Positions 8,233 to 17,658 of a stretch of DNA of 43,351 nt are shown in pieces. The position numbers and the translations under genes are program-made. Below the pieces are notes generated by a model. The model worked only from the letters and a program-made list of their open reading frames with translations. It was not told the origin of the DNA and did not search any database. How positions within the stretch are numbered: the first letter of the stretch is position 1; each line of letters begins with the position of its first letter. Origin of the DNA: an uncultured Ferrovum sp. (GTDB lineage: Bacteria > Pseudomonadota > Gammaproteobacteria > Burkholderiales > Ferrovaceae); the NCBI GenBank assembly GCA_903893215.1, contig CAITLJ010000041.1:1-43351 (forward strand). The letters are read 5' to 3'.

Positions 8233-8898
8233 ATGCGTACCTTGCTTGTCGAAGATGACAGACTGTTAGGCGAAGGCGTTGCCGACGGTCTGTCACAAGC
8301 CGGCTTTGAAGTGGAACACTGCATGTCAGGCGAACTGGCACGCGCGGCGCTTACCGCCGCACCGCATGCGCTGGTGGTGCTCGATCTGGGATTGCCCGGC
8401 ATGTCCGGGCTGGAACTGCTGCGCTGGCTGCGCGGACAGCAAAACCCCACGCCAGTGCTGATCCTGACCGCCCGGGATACCTTGGCGGACAAGGTGCAGG
8501 GACTCGACCTTGGTGCAGATGATTACCTGGTCAAACCGTTCGAACTTGCCGAACTGGTTGCCCGCGCACGCGCGTTATTGCGCCGTTCGGAAGGGGGCAG
8601 CTCACCGTTGCTGGTGCATGGCCGCCTCGAACTTGACACGGTCGCCCACCGTGCGCGCTTCGAAGCGCGCGAGGTGCCACTTACCGGGCGGGAGTTTGCC
8701 ATTCTGCTGGAATTGCTGCGTAATACCGGCAAGATCATGTCGCGCGGCGAGCTGGAGGAGCGGTTATATGGCTGGGGTCAGGAAATCGAGAGCAATGCCG
8801 TCGAAGTGCACATCCATCACCTGCGCCGCAAGTTCTGGCGCGGCCTGATCCGGACAGTACGCGGTGTTGGCTACACGATCCGTCGCGAAGACGCCTGA
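8233..8898 (+). CDS. OmpR/PhoB-family response regulator (QseB/PmrA-like)
   Basis: A 221-residue DNA-binding response regulator. Receiver domain 1-115: acidic pocket Asp8/Asp9, phospho-acceptor Asp51 in VVLDLGLPG, Thr79 and Lys101 in YLVKPF. The C-terminal winged helix (about 125-220) has the [14 protein letters not shown] and [12 protein letters not shown] signatures of the QseB/PmrA/TctD branch. The partner kinase overlaps the 3' end. Output genes are unknown; the lipid-modification genes directly downstream are the simplest candidates. Confidence 0.95.
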   Translation: MRTLLVEDDRLLGEGVADGLSQAGFEVEHCMSGELARAALTAAPHALVVLDLGLPGMSGLELLRWLRGQQNPTPVLILTARDTLADKVQGLDLGADDYLVKPFELAELVARARALLRRSEGGSSPLLVHGRLELDTVAHRARFEAREVPLTGREFAILLELLRNTGKIMSRGELEERLYGWGQEIESNAVEVHIHHLRRKFWRGLIRTVRGVGYTIRREDA

Positions 8899-10273
8899 CA
8901 CGCGTCCGGTAGAGTCGCTGCGCGGCGCCATCATGCGCCGCTGCCTGCCACTACTGGTCCTGATCTGGGCACTGATGGCCCTATGGGCTTATCAGGACGC
9001 CCTGTCACAGACCAACACGCTGTTTGATGCGGCGATGGTGCAGTCCTCCGAGGTATTGTTCTCCCTTGCCCATCATGAGATGGACGAGATCAAACAGGTG
9101 GGCCCGCATCAGGACGAGTACGCCAAGCCGCTCACCTTCCAGGTCTACGACGACCGCGGGCGGCTGGCCTTTCACACGCGCTCGGCCCCGAGCACACGGC
9201 TTTCGGCACTCAGCAACGGGTTCAGCGACAACAACGTGGAAGGTGAGCAATGGCGGGTGTATGCCTATCACGAACCGGATGACACCATCACCCTGCTGAT
9301 CGGTGAACGCCAGTCGGTGCGCCATAGCCTGGCGCTGCGTCTGATGGCGCGCACCATGGCCCCGCTTGCCCTGGCCCTACCCTTGTTGGCCTGGGCGGTG
9401 CGCCGCGCCGTGCGCACCTCGCTGTCTTCCACCGAACAGGTGGTCATGCACCTGCGCGTGCTGGCAGCCTCGCGTCTTGACCCGGTCAGCACGAACGAGG
9501 TGCCCCTCGAAATCCGTCCCTTGGTCGAAGCCATGAACTCGCTGTTCGAACGGCTGCGCGCCGCTTACGAGCATGAGCGACGTTTCACGTCGGACGCCGC
9601 GCACGAATTGCGTACCCCGTTGGCTGCCCTCAAGGTCAACGCGCAGGTAATGCTCAACGGTCCGTTGCCGGAGGATCACCGGCACCGCCTTGAGCGGGTG
9701 GTTGCCTCTGCCAACCGTTGTGAGGGCCTGGTGGTGCAACTGCTCACGCTCGCGCGACTGGAGCACAACGACGTGCACCATGCCCTGAAACCGGTGGGGC
9801 TCCCTGCACTGGCGCAGGAAGTGCTGGCGGAGATGTCGAGCGAACTGCTCGACAAGGACATCGAAATCGAGTTGCCGCCCCCCCACCCTGCGCACCCGCA
9901 TCAGACGGTACTTGCCGACCCCGACATGCTGCGTATCCTGTTGCGCAACCTGCTCGACAACGCCCTGCGTTACAGTCCGCTCGGCAGTCAGGTCCGCGTC
10001 GCGGTGGAAGCCTGTCCGGGAGGTACGCGCCTGAGCGTGACCGATGCCGGACCGGGTATTGCCCCCGAACTGCGCGATCGCGCCTTCGACCGGTTTTTCC
10101 GGATTCCGGGCAGCCAGGGCACCGGCTCCGGACTCGGCCTGTCGATCGTGCGCCGCATTGCTGCCCTGCACGGTGCCCTGATCAGCCTTGCAGAAGGCCC
10201 GGAAGGGCGCGGGCTCAGCGTGCAGTTGCTGTTCCCCGGGAACGAAGTGCGCGCGGTACAGTCACACGCCTGA
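8864..10273 (+). CDS. Sensor histidine kinase (QseC/PmrB-like)
   Basis: Inner-membrane sensor kinase. Numbered from TTG 8864: transmembrane helices about 28-46 and 160-180 flank a roughly 110-residue periplasmic sensor region. A short HAMP-like linker follows, then the H-box with His247 ([17 protein letters not shown]), N-box [11 protein letters not shown], and ATP-lid motifs DAGPGIAP and [12 protein letters not shown] 8933 is an alternative start, but the SLRG stretch typical of this family's N-terminus lies before it, which favours the longer form overlapping the response regulator by 35 bp. It forms a cognate pair with the upstream regulator. The signal is not deducible. Confidence 0.93.
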   Translation: MLATRSVAKTPDTRPVESLRGAIMRRCLPLLVLIWALMALWAYQDALSQTNTLFDAAMVQSSEVLFSLAHHEMDEIKQVGPHQDEYAKPLTFQVYDDRGRLAFHTRSAPSTRLSALSNGFSDNNVEGEQWRVYAYHEPDDTITLLIGERQSVRHSLALRLMARTMAPLALALPLLAWAVRRAVRTSLSSTEQVVMHLRVLAASRLDPVSTNEVPLEIRPLVEAMNSLFERLRAAYEHERRFTSDAAHELRTPLAALKVNAQVMLNGPLPEDHRHRLERVVASANRCEGLVVQLLTLARLEHNDVHHALKPVGLPALAQEVLAEMSSELLDKDIEIELPPPHPAHPHQTVLADPDMLRILLRNLLDNALRYSPLGSQVRVAVEACPGGTRLSVTDAGPGIAPELRDRAFDRFFRIPGSQGTGSGLGLSIVRRIAALHGALISLAEGPEGRGLSVQLLFPGNEVRAVQSHA

Positions 10274-10399
10274 ACGGTAAACAAGCGGGCGGATCTCCCG
10301 TGGCCGCCGCCACAAAAGTGCCAGCGCTCCCGGCGCTTCAGGGCTCCGGCGCTTCCGCCTTCCAGTGCTCCAGTTTTCAAGCCCCTTCCTGAGCCCCTG

Positions 10400-11179
10400 A
10401 TGCCCAGCCTAAGCGCCCTCCTGCTCGCCTTCGTCCTGTGTTGCCTCGCCTTCATCGCCGTCTGGGTTCGACAGCTACAAACCCGCAATGCCGGCATGGT
10501 GGATCCGGTATGGTCCTGGAGCATGGGTGCCATGGGCGTGCTGTATGCACTGGTAGGCACGGGCGACATCGGCCTGCGCTGGACGGTCGGCCTGATCGCC
10601 GGCCTGTGGGGCTTGCGTCTTGGCACACATCTGTACCTGCGCAACGCCGGCAAACCAGAAGATAGCCGCTATCGCAAGCTGCGCGCCGACTGGGGTGAAC
10701 AGGCCGACCGGCGCATGTTGCAGTTTTTCATCCTGCAGGCATTTTTTGCCCTGCTTCTTTCGCTTGGTATGTGGACGGTGGCATTCCAACCCGCCTGGCC
10801 CGGCAACCTGCAGGTGGCCTCGGCCTGTTTCCTCGCCGTGATCTCGATCTGTGGCGAGGCGCTGGCTGACCTGCAACTGGAGCGCTTCCGCACCAACCCG
10901 GCCAATCAGGGCCGCGTCTGCCGCAGCGGCCTGTGGGCATGGTCGCGCCACCCCAATTACTTTTTCGAATGTCTGCACTGGCCTTGTTACATGTTGCTCG
11001 CCTGGAACGCACCGGGCGCCTGGCTGGCCTGGATTCCGCCCGTGGTCATGTTATGGCTACTGCTGAAAGTCTCGGGCATTCCGATGAACGAGGCGCTGAC
11101 GGCCGCCCGTCGTCCAGAGTATGCCGACTACATGCGTACCACCAGCGCCTTCATTCCCTTCCCCCCCCGCAAGTCTTGA
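10400..11179 (+). CDS. DUF1295 integral membrane protein (steroid 5-alpha-reductase/ICMT fold)
   Basis: 259 residues, about seven hydrophobic helices, with the DUF1295 motif GLWAWSRHPNYFFE around residue 178-191 and ERFRTNP before it. In the related reductases and isoprenylcysteine methyltransferases this part binds NADPH or SAM. Proteins of this family are often encoded beside cyclopropane-fatty-acid-synthase-like enzymes, as here (the next gene starts 9 bp on). A lipid-modifying role in the inner membrane is likely; the exact reaction is unknown. The 126-bp gap before it contains only short GGCGCTTC-type repeats. Confidence 0.85.
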   Translation: MPSLSALLLAFVLCCLAFIAVWVRQLQTRNAGMVDPVWSWSMGAMGVLYALVGTGDIGLRWTVGLIAGLWGLRLGTHLYLRNAGKPEDSRYRKLRADWGEQADRRMLQFFILQAFFALLLSLGMWTVAFQPAWPGNLQVASACFLAVISICGEALADLQLERFRTNPANQGRVCRSGLWAWSRHPNYFFECLHWPCYMLLAWNAPGAWLAWIPPVVMLWLLLKVSGIPMNEALTAARRPEYADYMRTTSAFIPFPPRKS

Positions 11180-11188
11180 GGTTCCATC

Positions 11189-12280
11189 GTGTCGAGTACC
11201 CCTGATTCCCTGACCGGCCCGACCCCGGTCTCTGCCTGGTCCACGATTGCGCTGTGCGAGCGCGGCTGGATTCCGGACCCCCTGGCACGCGCCGGCATGC
11301 GCAGTCTGATGAAAGCGCGGCTGCAGACCGAAAATGCCAATGGCCCGGAAGGCATCAGCGCACGCACCCGCCGCATGGTGCAAGCCCTGCGCGAAAGTCC
11401 GATCGCGATTGAGACGCAGGCGGCCAACGCCCAGCATTACGAAGTGCCGGCGGAGTTTTTTCACCGCCACCTGGGGCCGCGCCTCAAGTATTCCAGCTGC
11501 TACTACCCCACCGGCAGCGAAACCCTGGCCGAGGCTGAGGAATGCATGCTGGCCCTCTATGCTGACCGTGCACGACTGCAGGACGGCCAGCGCATCCTTG
11601 ATCTGGGCTGCGGTTGGGGTTCGCTGTCGCTCTGGCTGGCGGCGCGCTACCCCAATGCACAGATCGTCGGCTTGTCCAACTCGCACGGGCAGCGCCAGTT
11701 CATCGAAGCGCGTGCCGCCGAGCGTGGCCTGACCAACCTGCGCATCGTGACGGGCAATGTGGTGGAGTTCGATTTTGGGACGGACACACCTCCCGCGGGC
11801 TTTGACCGCGTAGTGTCGATCGAAATGTTTGAACACATGAAGAACTACGGTTCGCTGCTCGCCAAGGTGGCGCGGTGGCTGAAACCCGAGGGCATGCTGT
11901 TCGTGCATATCTTTGCCCATCGCACGCTGACCTATCATTTTGAAGATCACGGTGACGATGACTGGATGACACGGTATTTCTTCTCGGGCGGCACCATGCC
12001 CTCCGAAGCGCTGTTGCTGCATTTTCAGGAAGATCTGCGCATCCGTGATCAGTGGTGGGTGGACGGTCGTCATTATGAAAAAACGTCCAATCACTGGCTG
12101 GCCAACCTGGATGCCAACCACGCAGCCTGCCGCATGGTTCTGGCCGGTGGTTACGGCGAAGCCGAGGCTGACGTATGGCTGCAACGCTGGCGCATGTTCT
12201 ACATGGCCGTGGCTGAACTGTTCGGTTACGACCAGGGTCGCGAGTGGGGTGTCGCCCATTACCTTTTTCAGAAGCCTTGA
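11189..12280 (+). CDS. Cyclopropane-fatty-acid synthase family methyltransferase
   Basis: A 363-residue SAM-dependent methyltransferase of the CFA synthase/mycolic-acid-cyclopropanase superfamily. SAM-binding motif I is LDLGCGWGSL (137-146), followed by SIEMFEHMKNYG, the family's active-site region, and YHFEDHG. The usual acyl-binding N-terminus is shortened compared with E. coli Cfa, as in the stress-induced paralogues that travel with DUF1295. It starts at GTG 11189 with GAGG 8 bases upstream. It probably methylates or cyclopropanates unsaturated phospholipid chains at the membrane surface. Confidence 0.9.
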   Translation: MSSTPDSLTGPTPVSAWSTIALCERGWIPDPLARAGMRSLMKARLQTENANGPEGISARTRRMVQALRESPIAIETQAANAQHYEVPAEFFHRHLGPRLKYSSCYYPTGSETLAEAEECMLALYADRARLQDGQRILDLGCGWGSLSLWLAARYPNAQIVGLSNSHGQRQFIEARAAERGLTNLRIVTGNVVEFDFGTDTPPAGFDRVVSIEMFEHMKNYGSLLAKVARWLKPEGMLFVHIFAHRTLTYHFEDHGDDDWMTRYFFSGGTMPSEALLLHFQEDLRIRDQWWVDGRHYEKTSNHWLANLDANHAACRMVLAGGYGEAEADVWLQRWRMFYMAVAELFGYDQGREWGVAHYLFQKP

Positions 12281-12287
12281 GAGCACC

Positions 12288-13076
12288 ATGACAACACCGC
12301 TGCTGCGCACCCTGTCTGCACTTCCGGCCCTGGCACTGCTCGGGCTTTTGCTGGTGCCGCTGCAGGGTGTGCACGCTGCGGGGCACGACATGCACCGTTT
12401 TTACGGCTACGCATTCGACGAAGCCAGCGGCAAGTACCTTTACACCGAAGTGCACAGCCACCAGTACGATGGTGACCGCTGGCTTTCCGGTTCGGTACAT
12501 TATTACGGTCCAGACAATCACCTGATCGGTGAAAAAGTGCTCGACTTCACCCAGGACCCCTATATTCCGCTGTTTCGCCTCAAGCTGCCGCAGCAGAAAT
12601 ATGAGGAAGCCATTACCGCAGTGGGACCGGCCGGGGTGGAACTGGAACGCAGCATCGATGGCCACCGCGAACACGAGCGCATCGACCGCGTCACTGGTCT
12701 CGTTGCTGATGCCGGCTTTCACACCTTCATCGTCGATCACCTGGACGAACTGCGCGCCGGCAAGACCCTGCCCTTTCCGTTTGCCGTGGCTGGACGCTTG
12801 ACCAGCTACCGTTTCCGCATCAGCAAGGTGGCCGAAGGCACGCTGGACGGACATCCGGTGCTGCGGCTGAAAGGCGAGGCCGATTCGCTGCTACGTCTGG
12901 TGGCACCCGCGCTGTCGCTCACCTATGACCTGACCACGCATTATCTGGTGGAGTACCGCGGCGTTTCCAACCTGCATGATCCTGCCACTGGCAAGGCCTA
13001 TCCCGCAGTGCGCATTGTGTTTCCGGCCAGGCCTCCCGCCGGGGCGCCCAACCCCCTGCCATCGTTCGACAGCTGA
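12288..13076 (+). CDS. Exported protein of the lipid-modification cluster, unknown function
   Basis: 262 residues with a Sec signal peptide (LLRTLSALPALALLGLLLVPL to GVHA, mature from AGHDMHRF). The mature part is rich in beta-strand patterns (YGYAFDEASGKYLYTEVHSHQYDGDRW, later LTYDLTTHYLVEYRGVSNL), suggesting a lipocalin- or LolA-like barrel or half-barrel that could bind lipid (inference from pattern only). ATG 12288 is 7 bp after the methyltransferase stop, so the DUF1295, methyltransferase and exported genes form one operon. A longer in-frame extension back to 12045 lies inside the preceding gene and is not used. Confidence 0.8.
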   Translation: MTTPLLRTLSALPALALLGLLLVPLQGVHAAGHDMHRFYGYAFDEASGKYLYTEVHSHQYDGDRWLSGSVHYYGPDNHLIGEKVLDFTQDPYIPLFRLKLPQQKYEEAITAVGPAGVELERSIDGHREHERIDRVTGLVADAGFHTFIVDHLDELRAGKTLPFPFAVAGRLTSYRFRISKVAEGTLDGHPVLRLKGEADSLLRLVAPALSLTYDLTTHYLVEYRGVSNLHDPATGKAYPAVRIVFPARPPAGAPNPLPSFDS

Positions 13077-13080
13077 GACG

Positions 13081-13102
13081 GCTGGCGGCTCAGACCGCCA
13101 GC
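13081..13102. terminator. Hairpin between convergent genes
   Basis: GCTGGCGG and CCGCCAGC form a perfect 8-bp stem with a 6-base loop, directly after the exported-protein stop and over the stop codon of the convergent LysR gene. There is no T-run, so if it terminates it does so in both directions with other help. Confidence 0.5.
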
Positions 13103-14037
13103 AGGCGACGACGGACGCCGTCCTGTGCCAGTTGCTCCAGCCACCAGGACTGGGCGCGGCCACTCTGGGCAGTTTCGCGCCGCCAGGCGAAACCGACATG
13201 CGCCGAGTGGTGGCGGCCAGAGACCGGACGCGCTAGCAAGGCACCACTGTTGAGCCACGGCCGGGCCATCGGCTCGGGTAGCCATCCGCACCCAAGTCCA
13301 CGCAGGATGGCATCAATTTTCAGTCGCATCGATGGCACCGTCAGCACGTCCTGCCCCGGCAGCAACCCCACTGTGAGCGGCTCCAGGTCACGCGCCGAAT
13401 CCGCGACAGCCACGGCGCGCTGGGCCAGCAGCGCCTCGCTGGACAGGGGCCCATCGCCGCTGGCCAACGCGTGCTGCGGCGCCATCACGAACACGAACGG
13501 CAGCTCACCCAGTGCACGCACTTCAATGTCAGGGCTTGGCGCGCGTCCCTCGAATACGCCGATTGCGAGGTCGGCCGCACCGCTGAGCAATGCCTCCCAG
13601 GTGCCACTCAGGATCTCCTCGCGCAAGGTCAGGCGGGTTGGTGGTCGCAAGGCATAGAAAGCCTCGGTGAGCGAGAGCAGCGCGGGCATCGCAATGATGC
13701 CGTCCACCGCCACCGTGAATGCCGACTCCCAGCCGGTCGCCACCCGCTTGACGCGGTTTGCCAGGGCATCCAGATCGCGCAGCAGGCGTCGTCCTTCGCG
13801 CAGCAGTTCCTCGCCCGCAGGGGTCAGCCGAGCCTGACGACTGCTGCGATCAAACAACAACACGTCCAGCGCGTCCTCCAAGGCACGCATGCTATAGGTG
13901 AGCGCCGAGGGCACCTTGCCCATTTCGCGGGCCGCCCCGGCAAAACTGCCGGTGCGCGCCACGCGCTCCAGCGTCTCAAGGGCTTCCGGCGTCAGCGGGG
14001 AACGCGGTGTCGTGCGCAAATTGACTCGGGTGGACAT
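13090..14037 (-). CDS. LysR-family transcriptional regulator
   Basis: 315 residues. The N-terminal helix-turn-helix (residues 17-75) contains LERVARTGSFAGAAREMGKVPSAL-type sequence; the type-2 periplasmic-binding effector domain follows from about residue 100 (SAFTVAVDGIIAMPALL). It is divergent from pirin and a quinone reductase, the classical arrangement for a LysR activator and its target, so it probably senses an electrophile, quinone or redox signal (inference). Confidence 0.93.
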   Translation of the reverse strand: MSTRVNLRTTPRSPLTPEALETLERVARTGSFAGAAREMGKVPSALTYSMRALEDALDVLLFDRSSRQARLTPAGEELLREGRRLLRDLDALANRVKRVATGWESAFTVAVDGIIAMPALLSLTEAFYALRPPTRLTLREEILSGTWEALLSGAADLAIGVFEGRAPSPDIEVRALGELPFVFVMAPQHALASGDGPLSSEALLAQRAVAVADSARDLEPLTVGLLPGQDVLTVPSMRLKIDAILRGLGCGWLPEPMARPWLNSGALLARPVSGRHHSAHVGFAWRRETAQSGRAQSWWLEQLAQDGVRRRLLAV

Positions 14038-14063
14038 GCCTGGGACGCGGCAAACCGCGCACT

Positions 14064-14102
14064 GTTGAATTGGCTTGAATGATGCCCAGAAAACACTTCA
14101 AC
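14064..14102. promoter_or_regulatory. Candidate LysR-binding region in the lysR-pirin spacer
   Basis: Half-sites TTGAAT (14065-14070), TTGAAT (14075-14080) and TTCAAC (14097-14102). GTTGAA at 14064 and TTCAAC at 14097 are inverted repeats, and the two TTGAAT copies are 10 bp apart. The spacer 14038-14161 is shared by the divergent genes. No clear -35/-10 pair was found. Confidence 0.3.
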
Positions 14103-14161
14103 CGCAAAGCGCTTGCCCGGCAGTAGAGTGGATGCTCAAGCTCATCAACGGAACGCTCATC

Positions 14162-14863
14162 ATGCTGACCCTGCGCAAATCCGCTGAACGTGGCCAGGCC
14201 GATCACGGCTGGCTGCAGTCGCAACACAGCTTTTCCTTCGCCGATTATTACGACCCCGCCCACATGGGCTTTGGTCCGCTGCGCGTGATCAATGAAGATC
14301 GGGTTGCGCCTGGCAAGGGCTTCGGGACGCATCCCCATCGCGACATGGAAATCGTCACCTATGTACTCGATGGCGAACTGGCCCATAAGGACAGCATGGG
14401 CAATGGCGAAGCGATCCGGCCGCACGAAGTGCAGCGCATGAGCGCCGGCCGCGGCGTGCTGCACAGCGAGTTCAATCACGCTGCCGGACGCACCACGCAT
14501 TTACTGCAGATCTGGATCCAGCCCGACGTGAAAGGTGTTGACCCAAGCTATGAACAGACCTACTTCGCGCCGGAAGAAAAGCGCGGCCGCTTGCGTCTGG
14601 TGGCAGCGCCTGACGGTGCCGAAGGTGCCGTCCGCATCCACTCGTCCACCCGCCTCTACGCCGGCCTGTTCGATGACGGAGAGCAGGCCACCCTGTCACT
14701 GGCGCCAGGACGCCTCGCCTATGTGCATGTGGCACGCGGCAAGGTTCACGTGAACGGCGTGGCACTCGACACCGGAGATGCCGCAAAGCTGGACGGTGAG
14801 TCTCGCCTGGAGATCAACCAGGGCCAAGGTGCCGAGGTGCTGGTGTTCGACTTGCCGGCCTGA
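14162..14863 (+). CDS. Pirin family protein (bicupin)
   Basis: 233 residues. The metal ligands match human pirin almost position for position: His57 and His59 in GTHPHRDME, His101 and Glu103 in GVLHSEFN. Bacterial pirins bind iron, and several have quercetinase (quercetin 2,3-dioxygenase) or regulatory activity. Start at ATG 14162 (MLTLRKSAERG, the family start) with GGAACG upstream; the longer frame to 14075 is not conserved-looking. It is followed 82 bp later by a flavodoxin-like reductase. Confidence 0.93.
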   Translation: MLTLRKSAERGQADHGWLQSQHSFSFADYYDPAHMGFGPLRVINEDRVAPGKGFGTHPHRDMEIVTYVLDGELAHKDSMGNGEAIRPHEVQRMSAGRGVLHSEFNHAAGRTTHLLQIWIQPDVKGVDPSYEQTYFAPEEKRGRLRLVAAPDGAEGAVRIHSSTRLYAGLFDDGEQATLSLAPGRLAYVHVARGKVHVNGVALDTGDAAKLDGESRLEINQGQGAEVLVFDLPA

Positions 14864-14945
14864 ATTTGCTCAGGCGAAAGATTTCATGGGGTGGCCATTT
14901 GCGGTCCATCCTGCCTTGTTCGACCGTCAACAGGAGTCCATCTGC

Positions 14946-15500
14946 ATGGCCAAAATCGTGGTTATTTTTCATAGTGGCTACGGCCACACCCGCAAACAGG
15001 CCGAGGCCGTCGCCAGCGGCGCCGACGCGCAACTGATCGCCATCGACGCCGAAGGCAATATCAGCGAGGCGGATTGGGCAGCACTGGCGGCCGCACCAGC
15101 GATCATCATGGGCGCGCCCACTTACATGGGCGGCGCCAGCTGGCAGTTCAAGAAATTTGCCGACGCCAGCTCGAAGGCGTGGTTTGGCCAGCAATGGAAA
15201 GACAAGGTCTTTGCCGGCTTCACCAATTCCGCCAGCATGAACGGCGACAAGCAGGTCACCCTGCAATACCTTGCCACCTTGGCCATGCAGCATAGCGGTC
15301 TGTGGGTGGGTACCGGACTTATGCCGTCCAATGCCAAGGCAGCACAACGCAATGATGTGAACTGGCTCGGCGCATTTACGGGTGCCATGATGCAGAGTCC
15401 CTCGGATAGCAGCCCGGACGAGGTGTCCAGTGGCGATCTCGAAACAGCGCGCCTGCTCGGCGCGCGGGTGGCCGCGCTGGTGACCCGGCTGCACGCCTGA
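14946..15500 (+). CDS. Flavodoxin-fold NAD(P)H:quinone oxidoreductase (WrbA-like)
   Basis: 184 residues. The FMN phosphate loop is FHSGYGHT (residues 8-15), followed by the isoalloxazine-contacting GAPTYMGGASWQFKKF segment and FTNSASMNGDKQ, all typical of WrbA-type flavoproteins that reduce quinones by two electrons. Start at ATG 14946 with AGGAG 9 bases upstream. Together with pirin and the divergent LysR regulator it forms a quinone/flavonoid stress module. Confidence 0.92.
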   Translation: MAKIVVIFHSGYGHTRKQAEAVASGADAQLIAIDAEGNISEADWAALAAAPAIIMGAPTYMGGASWQFKKFADASSKAWFGQQWKDKVFAGFTNSASMNGDKQVTLQYLATLAMQHSGLWVGTGLMPSNAKAAQRNDVNWLGAFTGAMMQSPSDSSPDEVSSGDLETARLLGARVAALVTRLHA

Positions 15501-15507
15501 GCGATCG

Positions 15508-15540
15508 GACCCGACGCGGCAGGGCACCGCGTGACGGGTC
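15508..15540. terminator. Bidirectional terminator-like hairpin
   Basis: GACCCG-ACGCGG (15508-15519) pairs with CCGCGT-GA-CGGGTC (15527-15540), a 12-bp stem with a 2-base bulge and a 7-base loop. It lies between the convergent quinone reductase and MipA genes and touches the MipA stop codon. No T-run is present. Confidence 0.55.
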
Positions 15541-16369
15541 AGGGTTTCAAGTCATACCAAAGGCTGAGCACGCCGGCAGACTGCCAGCGTGTCTCGGCCA
15601 GCGGGCTTGCCGCCGCAGCGCCCAGCAACCGCCACCGCTCCAGCCGGCCATCGATGCGCCACTGTTGCGCCAGTTGCCACTCGCCCCCCAGGGCTGCCTG
15701 AAGATCCTGCCAACCGCCGCCGGTGACGGCCGGCAGCGCACCGGCAAAGGATACCGGTGTGGTCGGGTTGCGTACTGCAAAGTACGTGCGCCGATACGCA
15801 GCGTTGGCAAACGTGGCACCCAGAGTGATCCCGACCAGCACCTGCGCCCCGATCGGCGCCCCCACACTGAAGCCCGCCTCGGCGAGCACGCCGCGCTGGT
15901 CGGCACCAAAACCGGTACGCAGCGAGGATTGCAGCTGCGCGTAAGGCACTGGCGTCCAGTTCAGGAACGCGGTGCGTTCGATCCCACCCGGCACGCCCGG
16001 CTGGGTGGCCAGCCGCGGCCCCTCGTTCATGTGTCGGACAAAGATCGGCCAGAGGCGCACACCAAACTGCAGGTCCGGGCGGCGTGACAGGTTCCACCCC
16101 AACCCCAGGTCAGTCGAAGCAAACGCACCGGAAGGATGCCGCCACTCATAGGCCGGGATGATCAGCGGACGCGTACTGCTGCTGCCTGAGTAGGCGGGCA
16201 TGGCCAGCAAGGTAGCACCCACGGAGGTCGATGCTTGCGCCGGCGGCGCATCCACCAAAAGCAAACCACCTTCCGCCACGGCTGACGCAGGCAGGCCCAG
16301 GCATAGAAGGCAGAGCAGCGTTTTGGCGCGGCCTGCGCGCGTCACCCAGCGATCCAACCGACCGCTCAC
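15539..16369 (-). CDS. MipA/OmpV family outer-membrane protein
   Basis: 276 residues. A signal peptide (LLCLLCLGLPASAVA) is followed by the family hallmark SVGATLLAMPAYSGS and IPAYEWRHPSGAFASTDLGLGWNL; the rest alternates polar and hydrophobic residues and ends with aromatic W-Y before the C-terminus, as in small outer-membrane beta-barrels. MipA links lytic transglycosylase MltA to PBP1B in E. coli; OmpV-type members are porin-like. GTG 16369 overlaps the end of the ketoacyl synthase (GTGA), an unusual operon partner. Confidence 0.87.
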   Translation of the reverse strand: MSGRLDRWVTRAGRAKTLLCLLCLGLPASAVAEGGLLLVDAPPAQASTSVGATLLAMPAYSGSSSTRPLIIPAYEWRHPSGAFASTDLGLGWNLSRRPDLQFGVRLWPIFVRHMNEGPRLATQPGVPGGIERTAFLNWTPVPYAQLQSSLRTGFGADQRGVLAEAGFSVGAPIGAQVLVGITLGATFANAAYRRTYFAVRNPTTPVSFAGALPAVTGGGWQDLQAALGGEWQLAQQWRIDGRLERWRLLGAAAASPLAETRWQSAGVLSLWYDLKP

Positions 16370-17658
16370 GTCGCGCGCTGAAGGATCAATACGCCGGTGG
16401 TACCGCCGAAGGCAAAGGAATTGGACATGGCCGCCTGCAGGTCGGGCACGCTGCGCGCCGTACCCAGCACATGATCCAGCGCGCAGCCATCACCCACCTG
16501 CTGCAGATGCGCCGTTGGCGGCACGCGCTGCTGTTGCAATGCCAGCAGGCACACCAGCAATTCAACTGCTGCGGCGGCCCCCATCAGATGACCATGCACC
16601 GCCTTGGTGGAGCTCACCGGCGGCTGGGTCGCCAACTCGCCGAATACTGCTTGGATGGCAGCCGCCTCGGTCGAATCGTTAGCCGCGGTGGCCGTCCCGT
16701 GCGCGTTGATGTAGCCAATTTGCGCCGCAGTGAGATCGGCGTCACGCAACGCAGCGCGCATGGCACGGGCTTGCCCCTCCACACTGGGGCGGGTCAGGTG
16801 AACCGAGTCACTTCCGGTCGCAAAGCCGACCAGTTCGGCAAGAATGGGAGCGCCGCGCGCCTGTGCGTGTTCCAGCGACTCGAGGACAAACATGCAGGCG
16901 CCTTCTCCCAGCACCAACCCGGAGCGGTTGGCGTCGAATGGCTTGCATGACCGGGCGGGGTCGGCCGGATCCACGTCGGCCAGCGTACGCAATGCCTCCC
17001 ACACGTGCGCCACCGACGGGATCACCAAGGCTTCGGCACCACCGCAAAGCATCAGATCAGCGTCGCCATGACGGATCCTGCGCATGGCCTCACCAATGGC
17101 AACCGCCGAGGATGCGCAGGCACAGCAATAGGTGATGTTGGCCCCTTCAAAACCCGTCTCGAGCGCCACTTGCGCTGTGGCGGCATTGTGCATGCCGGTG
17201 GGCACGGTCAGGGGTTTGAGGCGGGTGGACTGCTCACCATAAAAACGCTGGTAGGCTGCGTCCATGGTTTGCGCAGACCCCATCCCGGTGCCGATGTGAA
17301 TGCCGCATCGTTCGGCGTCGAGGTCGGCATTGAACGCTACGGGTTGCGCCGCGCTGGTGTGCTGGGCGGATTGCAGCGACGCTTCGCCGTGCAGTCCGGC
17401 CATGGCCAGGGCCAGACGCGTTGCCACCACCGCCAACTGGCTGGTTCGGTCAAAGTTGCCCAGCTGGCCTGCTGTAAAATGCATGCGCGGTTCGAAATCG
17501 TCAATCCAGGCGGCAGCGCGGGCTGGCCAGCTTCCGGCCGGCTGCACGCTCAGCGCGCGCACCGCAGAGCGGCCTTCGAACACGGCCTCGGAGAATCCGC
17601 CCGCGCCGGCGGGAGACGGCACGATGGCCCCCCAGCCGGTGACCACAACCCGCCGCAT
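16366..17658 (-). CDS. Beta-ketoacyl-ACP synthase (KAS I/II type, FabF-like)
   Basis: A 430-residue condensing enzyme. The complete triad is present: Cys181 in CACASSAVAIGEA, His320 in NAHGTAT, His357 in GHLMGAA, plus Lys352. It elongates an acyl chain on acyl carrier protein with malonyl-ACP. Its ATG overlaps the stop of the adjacent acyl carrier protein by 1 bp (TGATG), so it probably works on that dedicated carrier rather than on housekeeping fatty-acid synthesis. No ketoreductase or dehydratase is nearby, so the product is unknown. Confidence 0.93.
   Translation of the reverse strand: MRRVVVTGWGAIVPSPAGAGGFSEAVFEGRSAVRALSVQPAGSWPARAAAWIDDFEPRMHFTAGQLGNFDRTSQLAVVATRLALAMAGLHGEASLQSAQHTSAAQPVAFNADLDAERCGIHIGTGMGSAQTMDAAYQRFYGEQSTRLKPLTVPTGMHNAATAQVALETGFEGANITYCCACASSAVAIGEAMRRIRHGDADLMLCGGAEALVIPSVAHVWEALRTLADVDPADPARSCKPFDANRSGLVLGEGACMFVLESLEHAQARGAPILAELVGFATGSDSVHLTRPSVEGQARAMRAALRDADLTAAQIGYINAHGTATAANDSTEAAAIQAVFGELATQPPVSSTKAVHGHLMGAAAAVELLVCLLALQQQRVPPTAHLQQVGDGCALDHVLGTARSVPDLQAAMSNSFAFGGTTGVLILQRAT

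Noticed and set aside
14071-14086. TGGCTTGAATGATGCC as a sigma-54 promoter for pirin
   Set aside because: It has GG-N10-GC but only eight of twelve consensus positions, no enhancer-like site nearby, and a LysR regulator is the obvious controller.
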